Source: Diphasiastrum complanatum (lineage: Eukaryota; Streptophyta; Lycopodiopsida; Lycopodiales; Lycopodiaceae). Taken from it: a stretch of DNA of 64,000 nucleotides. Numbering within the stretch: position 1 is the first letter of the stretch; every line of letters starts with the position of its first letter. A program made the translations under genes and the position numbers. This document shows, piece after piece, positions 17,709 to 27,815 of this stretch. The stretch spans positions 19,826,041 through 19,890,040 of the forward strand of contig CM055093.1 of the NCBI GenBank assembly GCA_029204225.1, written 5' to 3'. Below the pieces are notes generated by a model. That model worked only from the letters and a program-made list of their open reading frames with translations. It was not told where the DNA came from and did not search any database.

Positions 17709-18768
17709 CTATATTTGTAAATGTATTTTAATCATATTGTCTAATATTTTCCACCCATCAACTTTCTGTAGTGTAGTTGTACCTCTCACCTCGAAATCTT
17801 GAGTTGCAGCAATGATATCCTTCCAAACAGAGTGTGCAATACTTGATGCTTTACCTGTGTGGTTTGACAAAAATCTTCGTGCTTTTGCTCCTCCTATGCT
17901 TGGGTTACGTGGCAAATTTGTAGGTCTTTCCTGAAAGCTTTTCATTCTTTTGTATTTTCACATGACCCTTGTGGAGTCCTGCTTTCGATAAAACATCTTC
18001 TAATCTAGAGATACCTTGTTTTGATGATGATGCTGGCTTGGTATTCCAAGCAGATAATATGTGAAGATAAGCAAGTTTCTCTATTATCCTCACCTCTGCA
18101 TGAAGAGTACAAATATGTACATTTTTCAATGGAATCAACAATACATGTTTCCAGTTTGGATCTATATTTTCTCTTGTTATATATGTACTTCTTGTAATAT
18201 CTTTCACCATTTTCATGCAGTATATACATGGATGCTTAGATGTTGCTCCATGAGAAACATTATACATGCATTTCAAAGTTTTCAACTCGCTTGCCAAATG
18301 CCATTCCACATTGAAATCTCATTTTCCATGTACATTGAGCTTTACACCATCCATATGCACTTTGATAATCTAAAGATAAGATGTTTTGCAAAATATTCAT
18401 GATAAAATATCATGACCCTCTTTCAGAACCTATCAACAGAAATGTACCATTAGATTCAAAAATCAACACAGCTAGTTAGTTTGACTTAAAATTTCAATCA
18501 TATATTAATATTAAATGAGCAAATGTACCTGGAAAGTTGCCAACCACAAGGTATCATTTTTTGACTGGACACTGAAGTTAAAATCTCCATGATCAATTGA
18601 TTGTCCAAGTGCTCCGTCCATGAGAGTTATACTAATCCTCTCCATCTTTTGCCCTTTATCTATTTCTGACTCATCTAACTTAAGAATCATAATTATTTTA
18701 CCAGTTACCTTTTCGATTGTGATCTCATAAAAGACAATCATAAATCTTAGTAATTGATGTACATCCAC
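17709..18768 (-). pseudogene. Unidentified broken gene, probably transposon-related
   Basis: Minus-strand coding potential is visible in three blocks. Block 1 (18,768-18,511) holds segments such as KVTGKIIMILKLDESEIDKG and ends at FQ followed by GTACATTT, a possible splice donor. Block 2 (about 18,309-17,940) has a CX2C pair (HPCIYCMK) and NVHICTLHAEVRIIEKL, a Cys/His-containing segment. Block 3 (about 17,930-17,709) is in another frame and continues with NPSIGGAKARRFLSNH. Blocks 2 and 3 appear to be one protein split by a frameshift near 17,930. The CX2C and C-x2-H spacing suggests a metal-binding fold, but I cannot name a family. Its neighbours are all transposon fragments, so an accessory or transposase-like protein of a mobile element is the most likely origin. 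Confidence 0.45.
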
Positions 18769-19089
18769 AAATAGGTTATTTGATACATTTTAGGAAATTG
18801 ATGTTCCTTCAATCTGATATGTCTCTTCAATATGAAATGGAGTGCCTATAATCTTATGCATTCCTATGTTTAAGCTACTTCTCTCATGCTTCAAATGATA
18901 TGACCTTGGAAGAGGAACCTAAACTTGCTTAAATGCTTCTATGATGAGTTTAGAAATTGTACCATATGCTTCCTTGCTTATCTCGGCAAAATCACCAGCA
19001 CCGTAACCTGTTATTCAAACATCAAATGGCTGACTATAAACTAGCCAAAACTCCAATGAAGCCAAGTTCGAAATATTTGAAGGACTAGT

Positions 19090-19856
19090 GTTCTTAGTCT
19101 TTCAATGAAGTCGAACAGATGAAACAATATCTTTATCATTCTATTATTGGTTCTCTCATGTATGCCATGATATGTACTAGACTTGACATTGCTTATTCAG
19201 TATGTACACTAAGCCAATGCATGTCAAATCCAGCATGTCAAATCCAGGTTTCATTCATTGGAAAGCTCTACTTAGAGTCCTTCGGTATCTATAGTCGACA
19301 CACTGTATTGCATTTGTTATGGTGGAAATTTGAATGATCATTTGAATAACCATGTTAATCTTTTTCAAGGTTTTACAAATGCAGATTAGGCTGGAGATGT
19401 TGACAACAGAAAGTCGACATCAGGATATGTCTTTGTATTCAACAAAGTTCTTGCCTCTTGGAACAAGAAGAAGAAGAATTCGACAATATTATCTTCAACA
19501 GAGGCCAAACACATTGCTATCACACATGCTGCAAAAGAAGTTTTTTGGTTACGACATCTATTGTCAAACATCAATCTCAGACAATTATAAATAACTTCTA
19601 TCTTTTGTGACAATCAAAGTACAATTGTTTTATCTGTTAATCTTCGATATCATTCCCAGCACATTGAGATAAAATATCATTTTGTCAGAGACAAAGTACT
19701 CGAAAGGGAGTTCACTCTAATCTTGTGTAGAACAGAGTCATGAAAATAGACATATGTACTAAATCATTATAGATCGACAATCATTCCAAGTTTAGCAATA
19801 TACTCAATTTAATACCTCAATTTTTATGAGTTCACATTAAGGGGGAGTGTTAGATT
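19090..19856 (+). mobile_element. Ty1/copia 3' end (RT tail, RNase H, PPT)
   Basis: The plus strand encodes the post-RT motif SIIGSLMYAMICTRLDIAYS at 19,134-19,200, then after a deleted or shifted part the RNase H signature AGDVDNRKSTSGYVF, STILSSTEAKHIA and FCDNQSTIVLSVNLRYHS up to about 19,740. Several in-frame stops and two frameshifts break it. AAGGGGGAG at 19,848-19,856 is a polypurine tract, and the following TGTTAGATTTTAT should start the 3' LTR. The LTR can be followed to roughly 20,050, where the 300-bp duplication begins. Confidence 0.85.
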
Positions 19857-20055
19857 TTATTTAAAAAAAATTATAATGTGAAACTACTCTACAATTTAAT
19901 TCACATATTCGAGACAATGTCGAAGGATTTGAGACAAGTGTTGAAGGATTTAAGACCGTCTACAGAAATACACATATTGTCAAATACAAAGTCGAGCAGA
20001 CCTAAAATGATTATTCGAGGGTTACCAAATAAAGACTTTATCAAATTTGCTTGAA

Positions 20056-20765
20056 CCAACCTAGATTGAACGGATCTAGCCCCCAAGCTATGGATCAATC
20101 ACAAAGAGGAGTATGGCATCACACCAACAGCATCCTGCCACCGGTCATGCTATCAAGCCTCTACTAGTGAGAGCCCAGTAGGTATACTTATACCCTCCAA
20201 GGCCCATGCACCACTGGTAGTGCACTGTGACACCTCACTAGACACCTCTGCAACCTATCTGATCCACGTCATCCAGTTCTTCAATGACTCACTGAAAGAT
20301 CCATACCAACTCCACCACCATGTGTTTAGGCCTACAACCATTAATTATGACCATGGGATCCGGTCCTTAGCTTACCAATATAAAGTCCTCAATCCAAGGA
20401 TCCTATTCTAAGCATGCCAGTCACAAGCAACACAAGGGAACCTGATGGTGGACAAACCAACCCAACCAACCTAGATCGAACGGATATAGCCCCCAAGCTA
20501 TGGATCAATCACAAAGAGGAGTATGGCATCACACCAGCAGCATCCTGCCACCGGTCATGCTATCAAGCCTCTACTAGTGAGAGCCCAGTAGGTATACTTA
20601 TACCCTCCAAGGCCCATGCACCACTAGTAGTGCACTATGACACCTCACTGGACACCTCTGCAGCCTATCTGGGCCACGTCATCCAGTTCCCCAATGACTC
20701 ACTGAAAGATCCATACCAACTGCACCACCATGTGTTTAGGCCTACAACCATTAATTATGACCATG
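20056..20765. repeat. 300-bp direct duplication, period 410 bp
   Basis: Positions 20,056-20,355 and 20,466-20,765 are near-identical, with only scattered substitutions. Both begin CCAACCTAGAT and end TTAATTATGACCATG. The 110-bp DNA after each copy is different. Short open stretches across the duplication (for example around 20,414-20,794) match nothing I know. The repeat lies between the putative LTR of the copia fragment on its left and the copia element on its right, so it may be an uncharacterised repetitive element or a partly duplicated LTR. Confidence 0.85.
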
Positions 20766-20877
20766 TACACATAAGGGCCCCAATTCCCTTATAGTCGCAA
20801 TTAACTTACGGGTTGTCGGTCTACCGGTCCCTAGCGTGGACACGCTACCTGAGACCAATCATGGGCATGACAATATT

Positions 20878-23800
20878 CTACATGGCTAGATTTGCCAATG
20901 TAGGCAATTTTTCACACTCCTCCTCAAATCTAGCCTTGGAAACAACAATACTTTTATCAATCACTCCAATTGAAAATCTAGGCTTGACAAATGAATCTTT
21001 AAGTAAAGATTCAGTAAACAAATCAGCCAAGCAACTTGATGATGACACGTGTTGGAGCTTAATCTCTTTGGCTTGCACTTTCTCCCTCACGAAATGATGA
21101 GCAATCTCGATGTGTTTGCTCCTTGCATGGAATGTAGGATTAGTTGCAAGTGATTGGGCTGATTGGTTATCACAATAGATGATCGGGATCTCATCATCCA
21201 TAACATGAAGCTCCACCAATAGCCTTTTGAGCCACAAGACCTCCTTGCATGTTGATGTCAAGGCCTTGTACTCGTATTCTGTGGAAGATAAGGAGATGGT
21301 ATCTTGCTTTTTGAAAAGCCATGATACTACTCCATCACATAGAAAGGTGGCAAAGGGACTTGTTGATTTCCTATCCACTTTGTCACCTGCAAAATCTGAG
21401 TCACTATAGGCTCTTAAGCCAAGATTAGTCCCTCTATACAAAAATGCCAAAATTCTTAGTAGATGAAATGTATCTAAGAACTCTTTTGGCCATCTTCCAA
21501 TGTGAAACTAGAGGACTTTGCATGAATTGGCTTAACTTTCCAACACTATAACTAAGATCATTTCTAGTTATAGTTAAAAAAATCAAGGAGCCAATAAGCC
21601 TTCTATATAATGTGATGTCCTCAAAGGATGCTTCATCACCACAATAGATGCCTTAACATGTTGCTCCATTGGTGTCTCAATGCCTTTACAATTCTTCATT
21701 TCAAATCTATCCAGGATGGATGTAGCATATTTAGATTGACAAAGAAAGCTAAAATCACATCCTCTAATAACATCTATTCCAAGAAGCTTAATAGGCCGAG
21801 ATCTACCATCTTAAACTCTTTTGCCAAAGAAAACTTTACATCTCTAATTCCATCTAGATCATTACCACTCAAGATAATGTCATCTACATACAAAACAAGA
21901 ATAATGATCTTGCCATCATGAAATTTCATGTACAATGATGGATCATAAGCACTCATTACAAAATTGATGGAAATGAGAAAAGAGTTTAGCCTAGAGTAGC
22001 ATGCTCTAGGTGCTTGTTTGAATCCATAAAGGCTCTTCTTCAAGAAACACAACTTTCCTTCATGTTGTGCCTTGATGAAGCCCTCGGGTTGTCTCATGTA
22101 CATTTCTTCCTCCAAATAACCATTGAGGAAAGCATTTGTGAAATCAAGTTGGAATAGCTCCCAATTGAAGGTTGTAGCAAGAATAATGATCAACCTTATA
22201 GTAACAAGCTTAGCCACAAGAGCAAAAGTCTCATCATAATCAATGCCTTTGGTTTGTAAAAAACCTTTGGCTACAAGCCTAGATTTATGCTTACTTATTG
22301 ATCCATCTTGATTATACTTCAATTTAAACACCCACTTGCAATCAAGTGGTTTCTTCCCTTGAGGAAGATTCACAAGATCCCAAGTATGATTCTCAATGAG
22401 AGCATCATACTCTAGTTGCATAGCATCCATCCAACTCTTAGATTTACAAGCATCTTCATATCATGTTGGCTCATCTAACATTGAAGTAAGAAAGGTGTAA
22501 GATGTGAAAGATGATGAGCCTTCCCTTTGATCACCTTGACCATCATAGGTGAGCCTCAATGGCTTGGTCCTTGCCCTTGTAGATCTTCTTGGAGTTCTTG
22601 CATCTTGAGGTGGATCCTCAAGTTCTTCTTCACTTGGAAGCTCCTTCTCCATCCTGCCATGATCCTTGGCATCAAGATGATTAGTAGCATTATCATCCGA
22701 ATCACAAGCATGTCCTTCATAAAAAATAACATCCCTACTCACTATCACCTTGCTTGTGATGGGATTGAAGACTCTATATCCTTTGCTACTCTCACCATAT
22801 TCCACAAAGATGCCTTTGATGGAGGTTGCATCATCCTTCTTCCTTGTATCCAAGGATTGGTGTACATAGCAAGTGGATCCAAAAACTTTGAGATCCTTGA
22901 GATTGGGCTTCTCTCCAAATAGAGCTTCAAATGGTGTGATTCCTCCAATGGCTTGATTAGGCAACCTTTTGCACAAATAATTAGCACAAGTTATTGCCTC
23001 ACCCCAAAATGGTTTGGGTAGAGAAGCATCTATCCTTAAGGCCTTAGCACACTCACAAAGAGTTCTATTTCTCCTCTCACTCACTCCATTTTGTTGAGGG
23101 GTGTATGGACATGACAACTCCCTATTTATGCCATTAGAATTAAAAAAGTCAATAAACTTATTGGAGATATATTCACCTCCATTATCACTCCTTAATACCT
23201 TAATCTTGGTACTAAGTTGATTTTCTACCAAAGTCTTGAACTTTACAAAAGAATCAAACACCATAGCTTTGCTAGACAAGAGGTACATCCAACAATATCT
23301 AGAATAGTCATCAATGAAGATTACATAATATTTGGCACTACCATTAGACTCATGTGAAAAGCTATGAACATCCGAGTGGATAAGTTCAAGAGGAGAGCTT
23401 GATCTTGATGTAGATCTTGAGAAGGGTAGTTTGTGAGCCTTTGAGAGGCTGCATGCTTCACATATCTTCCCACACTTTGACAAATGCTTGGGGAGTCCAA
23501 TTGCAAGCTCCTTTGCACACATAGATTCGATGACCTCTGCAAGATGTGCCACAATATCTCAAGAATTATGTGAGAGATGAAGTGGTAGTGGTCATGTTAA
23601 GAGTTAGGAGAGAGACATCAAAGGGTATTTCCCATGGGGCCAGTGTCTACGAAGGTCCTACCCGCCGTAAGACTCAAGTTCTCTTGACATTGTTCTTCCT
23701 GCAATCCACCTAACTCTTCATAGGTTGGAAGATTCTCCCGTGTGGCTATACTTGTCACAAACATCTGATGTGACTCATTCAAACTGTTCAATGTCAATTG

Positions 23801-24244
23801 CACGATCTCACGATCCTGAACTCGCTCTCTAACGACGACTAATTGATCACGGACCTCCTTTACCTTCAATACGTGATGGTTACACCATCATCCATTCATA
23901 ATGTGTGCAATTTCGTCTTCAGAAATAGCACTCGAGATGTGTTTGTGGTTTCAAACAATGTCTTCAATATATCCCAAGCTTCTTTCGGTCCTACCGAATT
24001 CGAAATATAGGAAATAATTGCATCTCTAATTGATAAGTTGATGACATTTTGTGTTTTCCGTTTTCTCTTGTCAAATGCCCGTTGATCTTCTTCAATTAAC
24101 GGCCTTGTCTCTTCACCTGTCACGATCTCCCCATAGCTCTTTTTCCATGAAAATGTTCTTCAGTTTGAATTTCCAAACTACGTAGTTGCCGGCTCCTTCC
24201 AATTTGCTTGACTCATTAAGGACGCTCTCGCTTAGAGTTGCCAT
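20878..24244 (-). mobile_element. Ty1/copia retrotransposon internal region (Gag-Pol)
   Basis: This is the longest copia copy in the window. From 24,244 on the minus strand: Gag start (MATLSESVLNESSKLEGAGN), a frameshift near 24,125, UBN2-type Gag (EAWDILKTLFE) to 23,618, then a join to pre-integrase sequence near 23,550. Integrase follows with Asp (IHSDVHSF), Asp (RSDNGGEYIS) and Glu (NGVSERRNR), then the RT (WVFKLKYNQDGSISKHKSRL, FQLDFTNAFLNG, YVDDIILSG) at 22,430-21,774. RNase H (SDSDFAGDKVDRKSTS, YCDNQSAQSLATN) ends at 20,878. The zinc knuckle and protease between Gag and integrase are missing, so a deletion or recombination joined the two parts. One stop separates integrase from RT (22,460-22,431) and several occur between RT and RNase H. 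Confidence 0.93.
22461..23552 (-). pseudogene. Copia integrase open segment
   Basis: A 363-codon uninterrupted minus-strand segment holds the tail of the pre-integrase zinc region (CEACSLSKAHKLPF), the complete DDE core, the GKSP-like C-terminal region (FGEKPNLKDLKVFG) and a variable acidic linker rich in Glu and Asp before RT. It ends at a stop shortly before the RT segment begins in what would be the same polyprotein. It belongs to the copia element above and is not a host gene. Confidence 0.88.
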
Positions 24245-24345
24245 TACTGGATAGATGAGTCCAGATCGTAAAAAAAAATGGCTCTATCGCAAATTGTCTC
24301 CAAATTTATCACACCACAGAACCGTACAACCTTGGTTGTACACCT

Positions 24346-24513
24346 GATATCGGTTCAGCACGGGGGTGTACGACCGCTCGAGATCTTCTTGGACTCGCGC
24401 GCGTTGATCCAATGTTAGTACGGATAAGCGATATCGATTCGGTGCGTGTGTGTACGACCGCTCGAGATTCTCTTGAGCTCTCGTGTGTTGATCCGATATC
24501 AGTACGGATCAAG
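24346..24513. repeat. 84-bp tandem repeat in the copia 5' leader/LTR edge
   Basis: Two copies start with GATATCG at 24,346 and 24,430, and a partial third begins near 24,494. Shared words include GTGTACGACCGCTCGAGAT and GTTGATCC. Copies differ at a dozen or so positions. The block lies between the Gag start and the putative 5' LTR, where the primer-binding site would be expected. Confidence 0.8.
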
Positions 24514-24514
24514 A

Positions 24515-25012
24515 TGAAAAATAGAGAAATATAGGAATTTTCAGAGGGAATATTATAAATTTTTCACTTCGGCGCAGCGGCTTCGCTGCCTCCTCTTTGC
24601 AAAGATTTCGAAGTGTGTGAGCGTTCAAATAAACAAAAATCAGTAATGTGAAAAGTATGAAGTCTCATAACTCTGAATGGCAATACTAGACACCGTCTGG
24701 TGTGATTTGCAGTTCCCCAAACAAACAAATGAGAGATTTCTTGGCAAACTTCTCTCACAAATGGCACTTTTCAGATAAGCAACATCAATCATTCACCATA
24801 AACATTCACCACAAGGAGGAAGAAGAACACGCACCAACACACTCTCACACTCTCTCTTACATATTGAATGTAAAATGTACAAATAAACCCTGAATCCAAA
24901 TCTAGGAGTAGACTAATAGACTAGCCTACGACTAATTACAGCTGGTAACAACTGTCAACAATAAAGTACATCATGAACAATAATCAATGAAATTTATCAT
25001 TGATTTCTAACA
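24515..25012 (-). repeat. Putative copia 5' LTR
   Basis: On the minus strand the sequence begins TGTTAGAAATCAATG at 25,012, the usual TG start of a copia LTR. It runs to near 24,515, just before the tandem repeat and the Gag start. No second LTR copy is present in the window, so the inner boundary is approximate. The GC-rich hairpin-like word GCAGCGGCTTCGCTGC lies at about 24,577-24,592. Confidence 0.55.
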
Positions 25013-25261
25013 ATTCAAACTAGATGCCTTTGTGGACACTAACATTGTGATGACAATCGAGGAGAGCAAGATTTCCAACAATGATTTGTCGCACAAAAGG
25101 CTTGGTTGGCCACATCAACTCAAGCTCAATGGAAATCATGTGCAAAGAGGAGCTTGCCTTAGGCCTTCCAAGGTCCTTAGCAAGAGAGTAGGTATGTGAA
25201 GCATGTGCCCTTTCCAAAGCACACAAGAAACCATTCTCAAGCTTCATCACAAAATCAATTC

Positions 25262-25427
25262 ACCCACTTGAGTTGATCCACTCGAATGTACACGTGCAAG
25301 TACAAAGACTAATGGAGGTGTTTGTTACATTCATTGATGATTATTCAAGGTTTTGTTGGGTTTTTTTGCTTACATCTAAAACACAAGTGTTTGGAAGTTT
25401 TCTAAAGTTAAATATCTTTTAATCTAT
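25262..25427 (+). mobile_element. Ty1/copia integrase scrap
   Basis: About 165 bp on the plus strand translate to HPLELIHSNVHV, then FVTFIDDYSRFCWVFLL and SKTQVFGSF. This is the start of a copia integrase core, with the first catalytic Asp replaced by Asn (IHSNVH). It ends after about 55 codons. The sequence just before it (25,020-25,250) has a minus-strand open stretch of no recognised family. Confidence 0.75.
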
Positions 25428-27815
25428 TAAAATTAAAATATTAGGGTTCTCGGGCCGCTCATGCTGCCCGGAGACGTTTTTTTTTTTAATTTGCCTTCAT
25501 GCTTCTTTTTTTTTTCGAGCAACCAAACCCTGTCTAGAAAACAAACAAAAAAAAAAAAAAACCCCCATTTTTCAAATTTTTAACCCGCCCCTTTGCCCAC
25601 CCGCCCAAAACCCTGCCTTGCCCGCCCGAAGACTTGCGGGCTCACATTGCTAGTGTATATTAGGAATCAATACTACTAGTGTTTGAAAAGAAGTGTTGGT
25701 CTTCTTACTAGCCAACCATATGCAAAAATGTTCCTTTACTGACTTTTTTGCCAACCTAGGCTCCTTTTCTTTGCATGAGTTCTTTTCAATTGAAGAAATA
25801 CCCAATCTCCTCCTCAAGAAATATGTCCCCTTCGTCATGTGAACTAAGTTAAAAATTAAGATTTGAACTCAATTTCTTCCAAGTATGTACATGGTATGGC
25901 ATGCAAACCTGAAAATTTATTGATTTCCATATCCTTGTTCGACGATATTAATGGCAAACAACTATAATGACAACAATACAATTATATATTTTTATTTTTA
26001 ATTGAAGGAGTCTTTTTCCAAGGTAGATCTCATATTTTATTGCCCAAGACTTCATTAGCTCTAGCTTCAATATCCAATAGATTCAATATCTGAGAAACCC
26101 AAATCCTCCAAATTATTTAGGGCATAGTTTTCCTTAGCAATCAAATGCCTTCATTAAAAATCAAAAAAACAATTTCAATATTCTTCTTGCTTCTTCAACA
26201 GGAGAAGCAATAGATTATCATAGTACAAAGTAAATCTTTAAGAATGATTTCTTTTGCAAAAGATTTATAATCTAGATTGTGCCACCAAACTAACTTTTTC
26301 TAGCCATTTCACCAAGTCTGGCAACTATGCCTACTGAAGCAACCAAGTTTAAACACATTGCTTCTGGCTTAAAAAGAAAAGGCATCTATGGATTTGGTAA
26401 TTCATGAATAGTCTCTAATCACTTCTAGAAAGCTGCACTACCAAAGGACTACACTACATACAAGTAAAGGGGCACCCTCAAAATTTAAATAAAGCATGAA
26501 TTTTGAGTTGACTGGCTTTGCTAAGGATGTGCCATATAATATAACCCTTTTGTGTGTACATAAAAAGCAAACTTTTTTCCATATTAAAAAAAGTGCGTCT
26601 CAAGTTTTCTATGCACATGTATTTCTCTCGATTACACTTTGTGATTGTGTGCATTAAAATACATTGACCTCATGCTTCATATTCTTGTGTATACCAGTTG
26701 CAAGAACATTCCCTTTTGTGTACTAGTTGCAAGAACATTTACAAGAGATATTCATAACTATGCATACTCATCCATTGTATATGTTCTAAGATAAATCTTG
26801 CACGTGCTCATGGTGATTCGCAAGAGTGGGACATCCTTCAGTGGAGGGAGTATCACCCACTTCCTGCACAATCTATTTACCCCTCATTAGTGATTGAAAG
26901 TGATTGAAATAACAAAACTGTACCATTATCTAGTCCCTGTTACAAGTTTCGAGATGTATTTAAATCTTCAATAGATATGCTTTCACCCAAACATAATGAA
27001 GAATTGTACTTTACACTAATGCAAAAGCGTTCTTGAGAAGCATACATTGAGATTGAATTGCTGAGCTCAAATCTTGATGTCTCATAAGTGATTTGACATG
27101 GCAGGTCATCAAAGGTTGTGTTAGCATATAGTTTATGATTAACTATAGGCTCCTCTCTCATCTCACACTACAAACACAATATTTGTTCTAAGAAGTGAAT
27201 TTAGTCAATACAAAACAGAGTCAACAGCATGTAACTAGATAGAATTACTAATAAAATCTTACGACAAAAAAAGCCTGCTTTCCTCACCAGCCAGAACGTT
27301 CACATATTTCGATTAGTTGCCATCACCATCCAACATATCCAGCTTGGAATATATTAAGCTGCCTAAAGTCTCCAAACTCAAAAAAGCTCCTAGACGACAG
27401 TGACCTAAGATTGGCATCTAGAGTATAAAGTGGGATGTAGACAATCATAATTTGTATATGACCTAATTGATAGCAGGAAAAAAAAATCCTTTCTACATAG
27501 TGACAGCAAGATCACATACAAAGAAATTAGATCTTTAGAAATGCAGTTGGATACTCCCAACTGAACCCAGGACATTGCAAGAGTGACGGGGAGTTGAACA
27601 GTGTACATAGGTTGCAGCCACTTGATCAAGGTGCTGTTAAGCACTGCTTTCTCTCGGGTCCAATGCTTTTTGAACATGAGCTCAAAAAACTTTCTTCTAC
27701 ATCCACTTACCATTTTCAGACAAAGATATGACTCTTCATGGCAAAAGTAGACAGAGCAAGACTAAGCTTCAAAGTTACCCTTAGCATTGGTGGAATCAAA
27801 CTATCGAGCCTTGGA
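25428..27815. other. Intergenic and 3' flank of SCC3
   Basis: No coding sequence was recognised. A C/T- and A-homopolymer-rich part at 25,480-25,640 includes CCCGCCC repeats. The segment nearest 27,815 should hold the SCC3 3' untranslated region; I could not fix the polyadenylation site. GTAAGTGG near 27,713 on the minus strand could be a 3' UTR splice donor but no partner was established. Confidence 0.4.

Noticed and set aside
20414-20794. 126-codon plus-strand frame in the 300-bp duplication
   Set aside because: The other copy of the duplication has a different, shorter frame at the same place, so the frame is not conserved.
25020-25250. Minus-strand 76-codon open stretch
   Set aside because: No family recognised and no start or splice evidence; it sits between a copia LTR and a copia integrase scrap.
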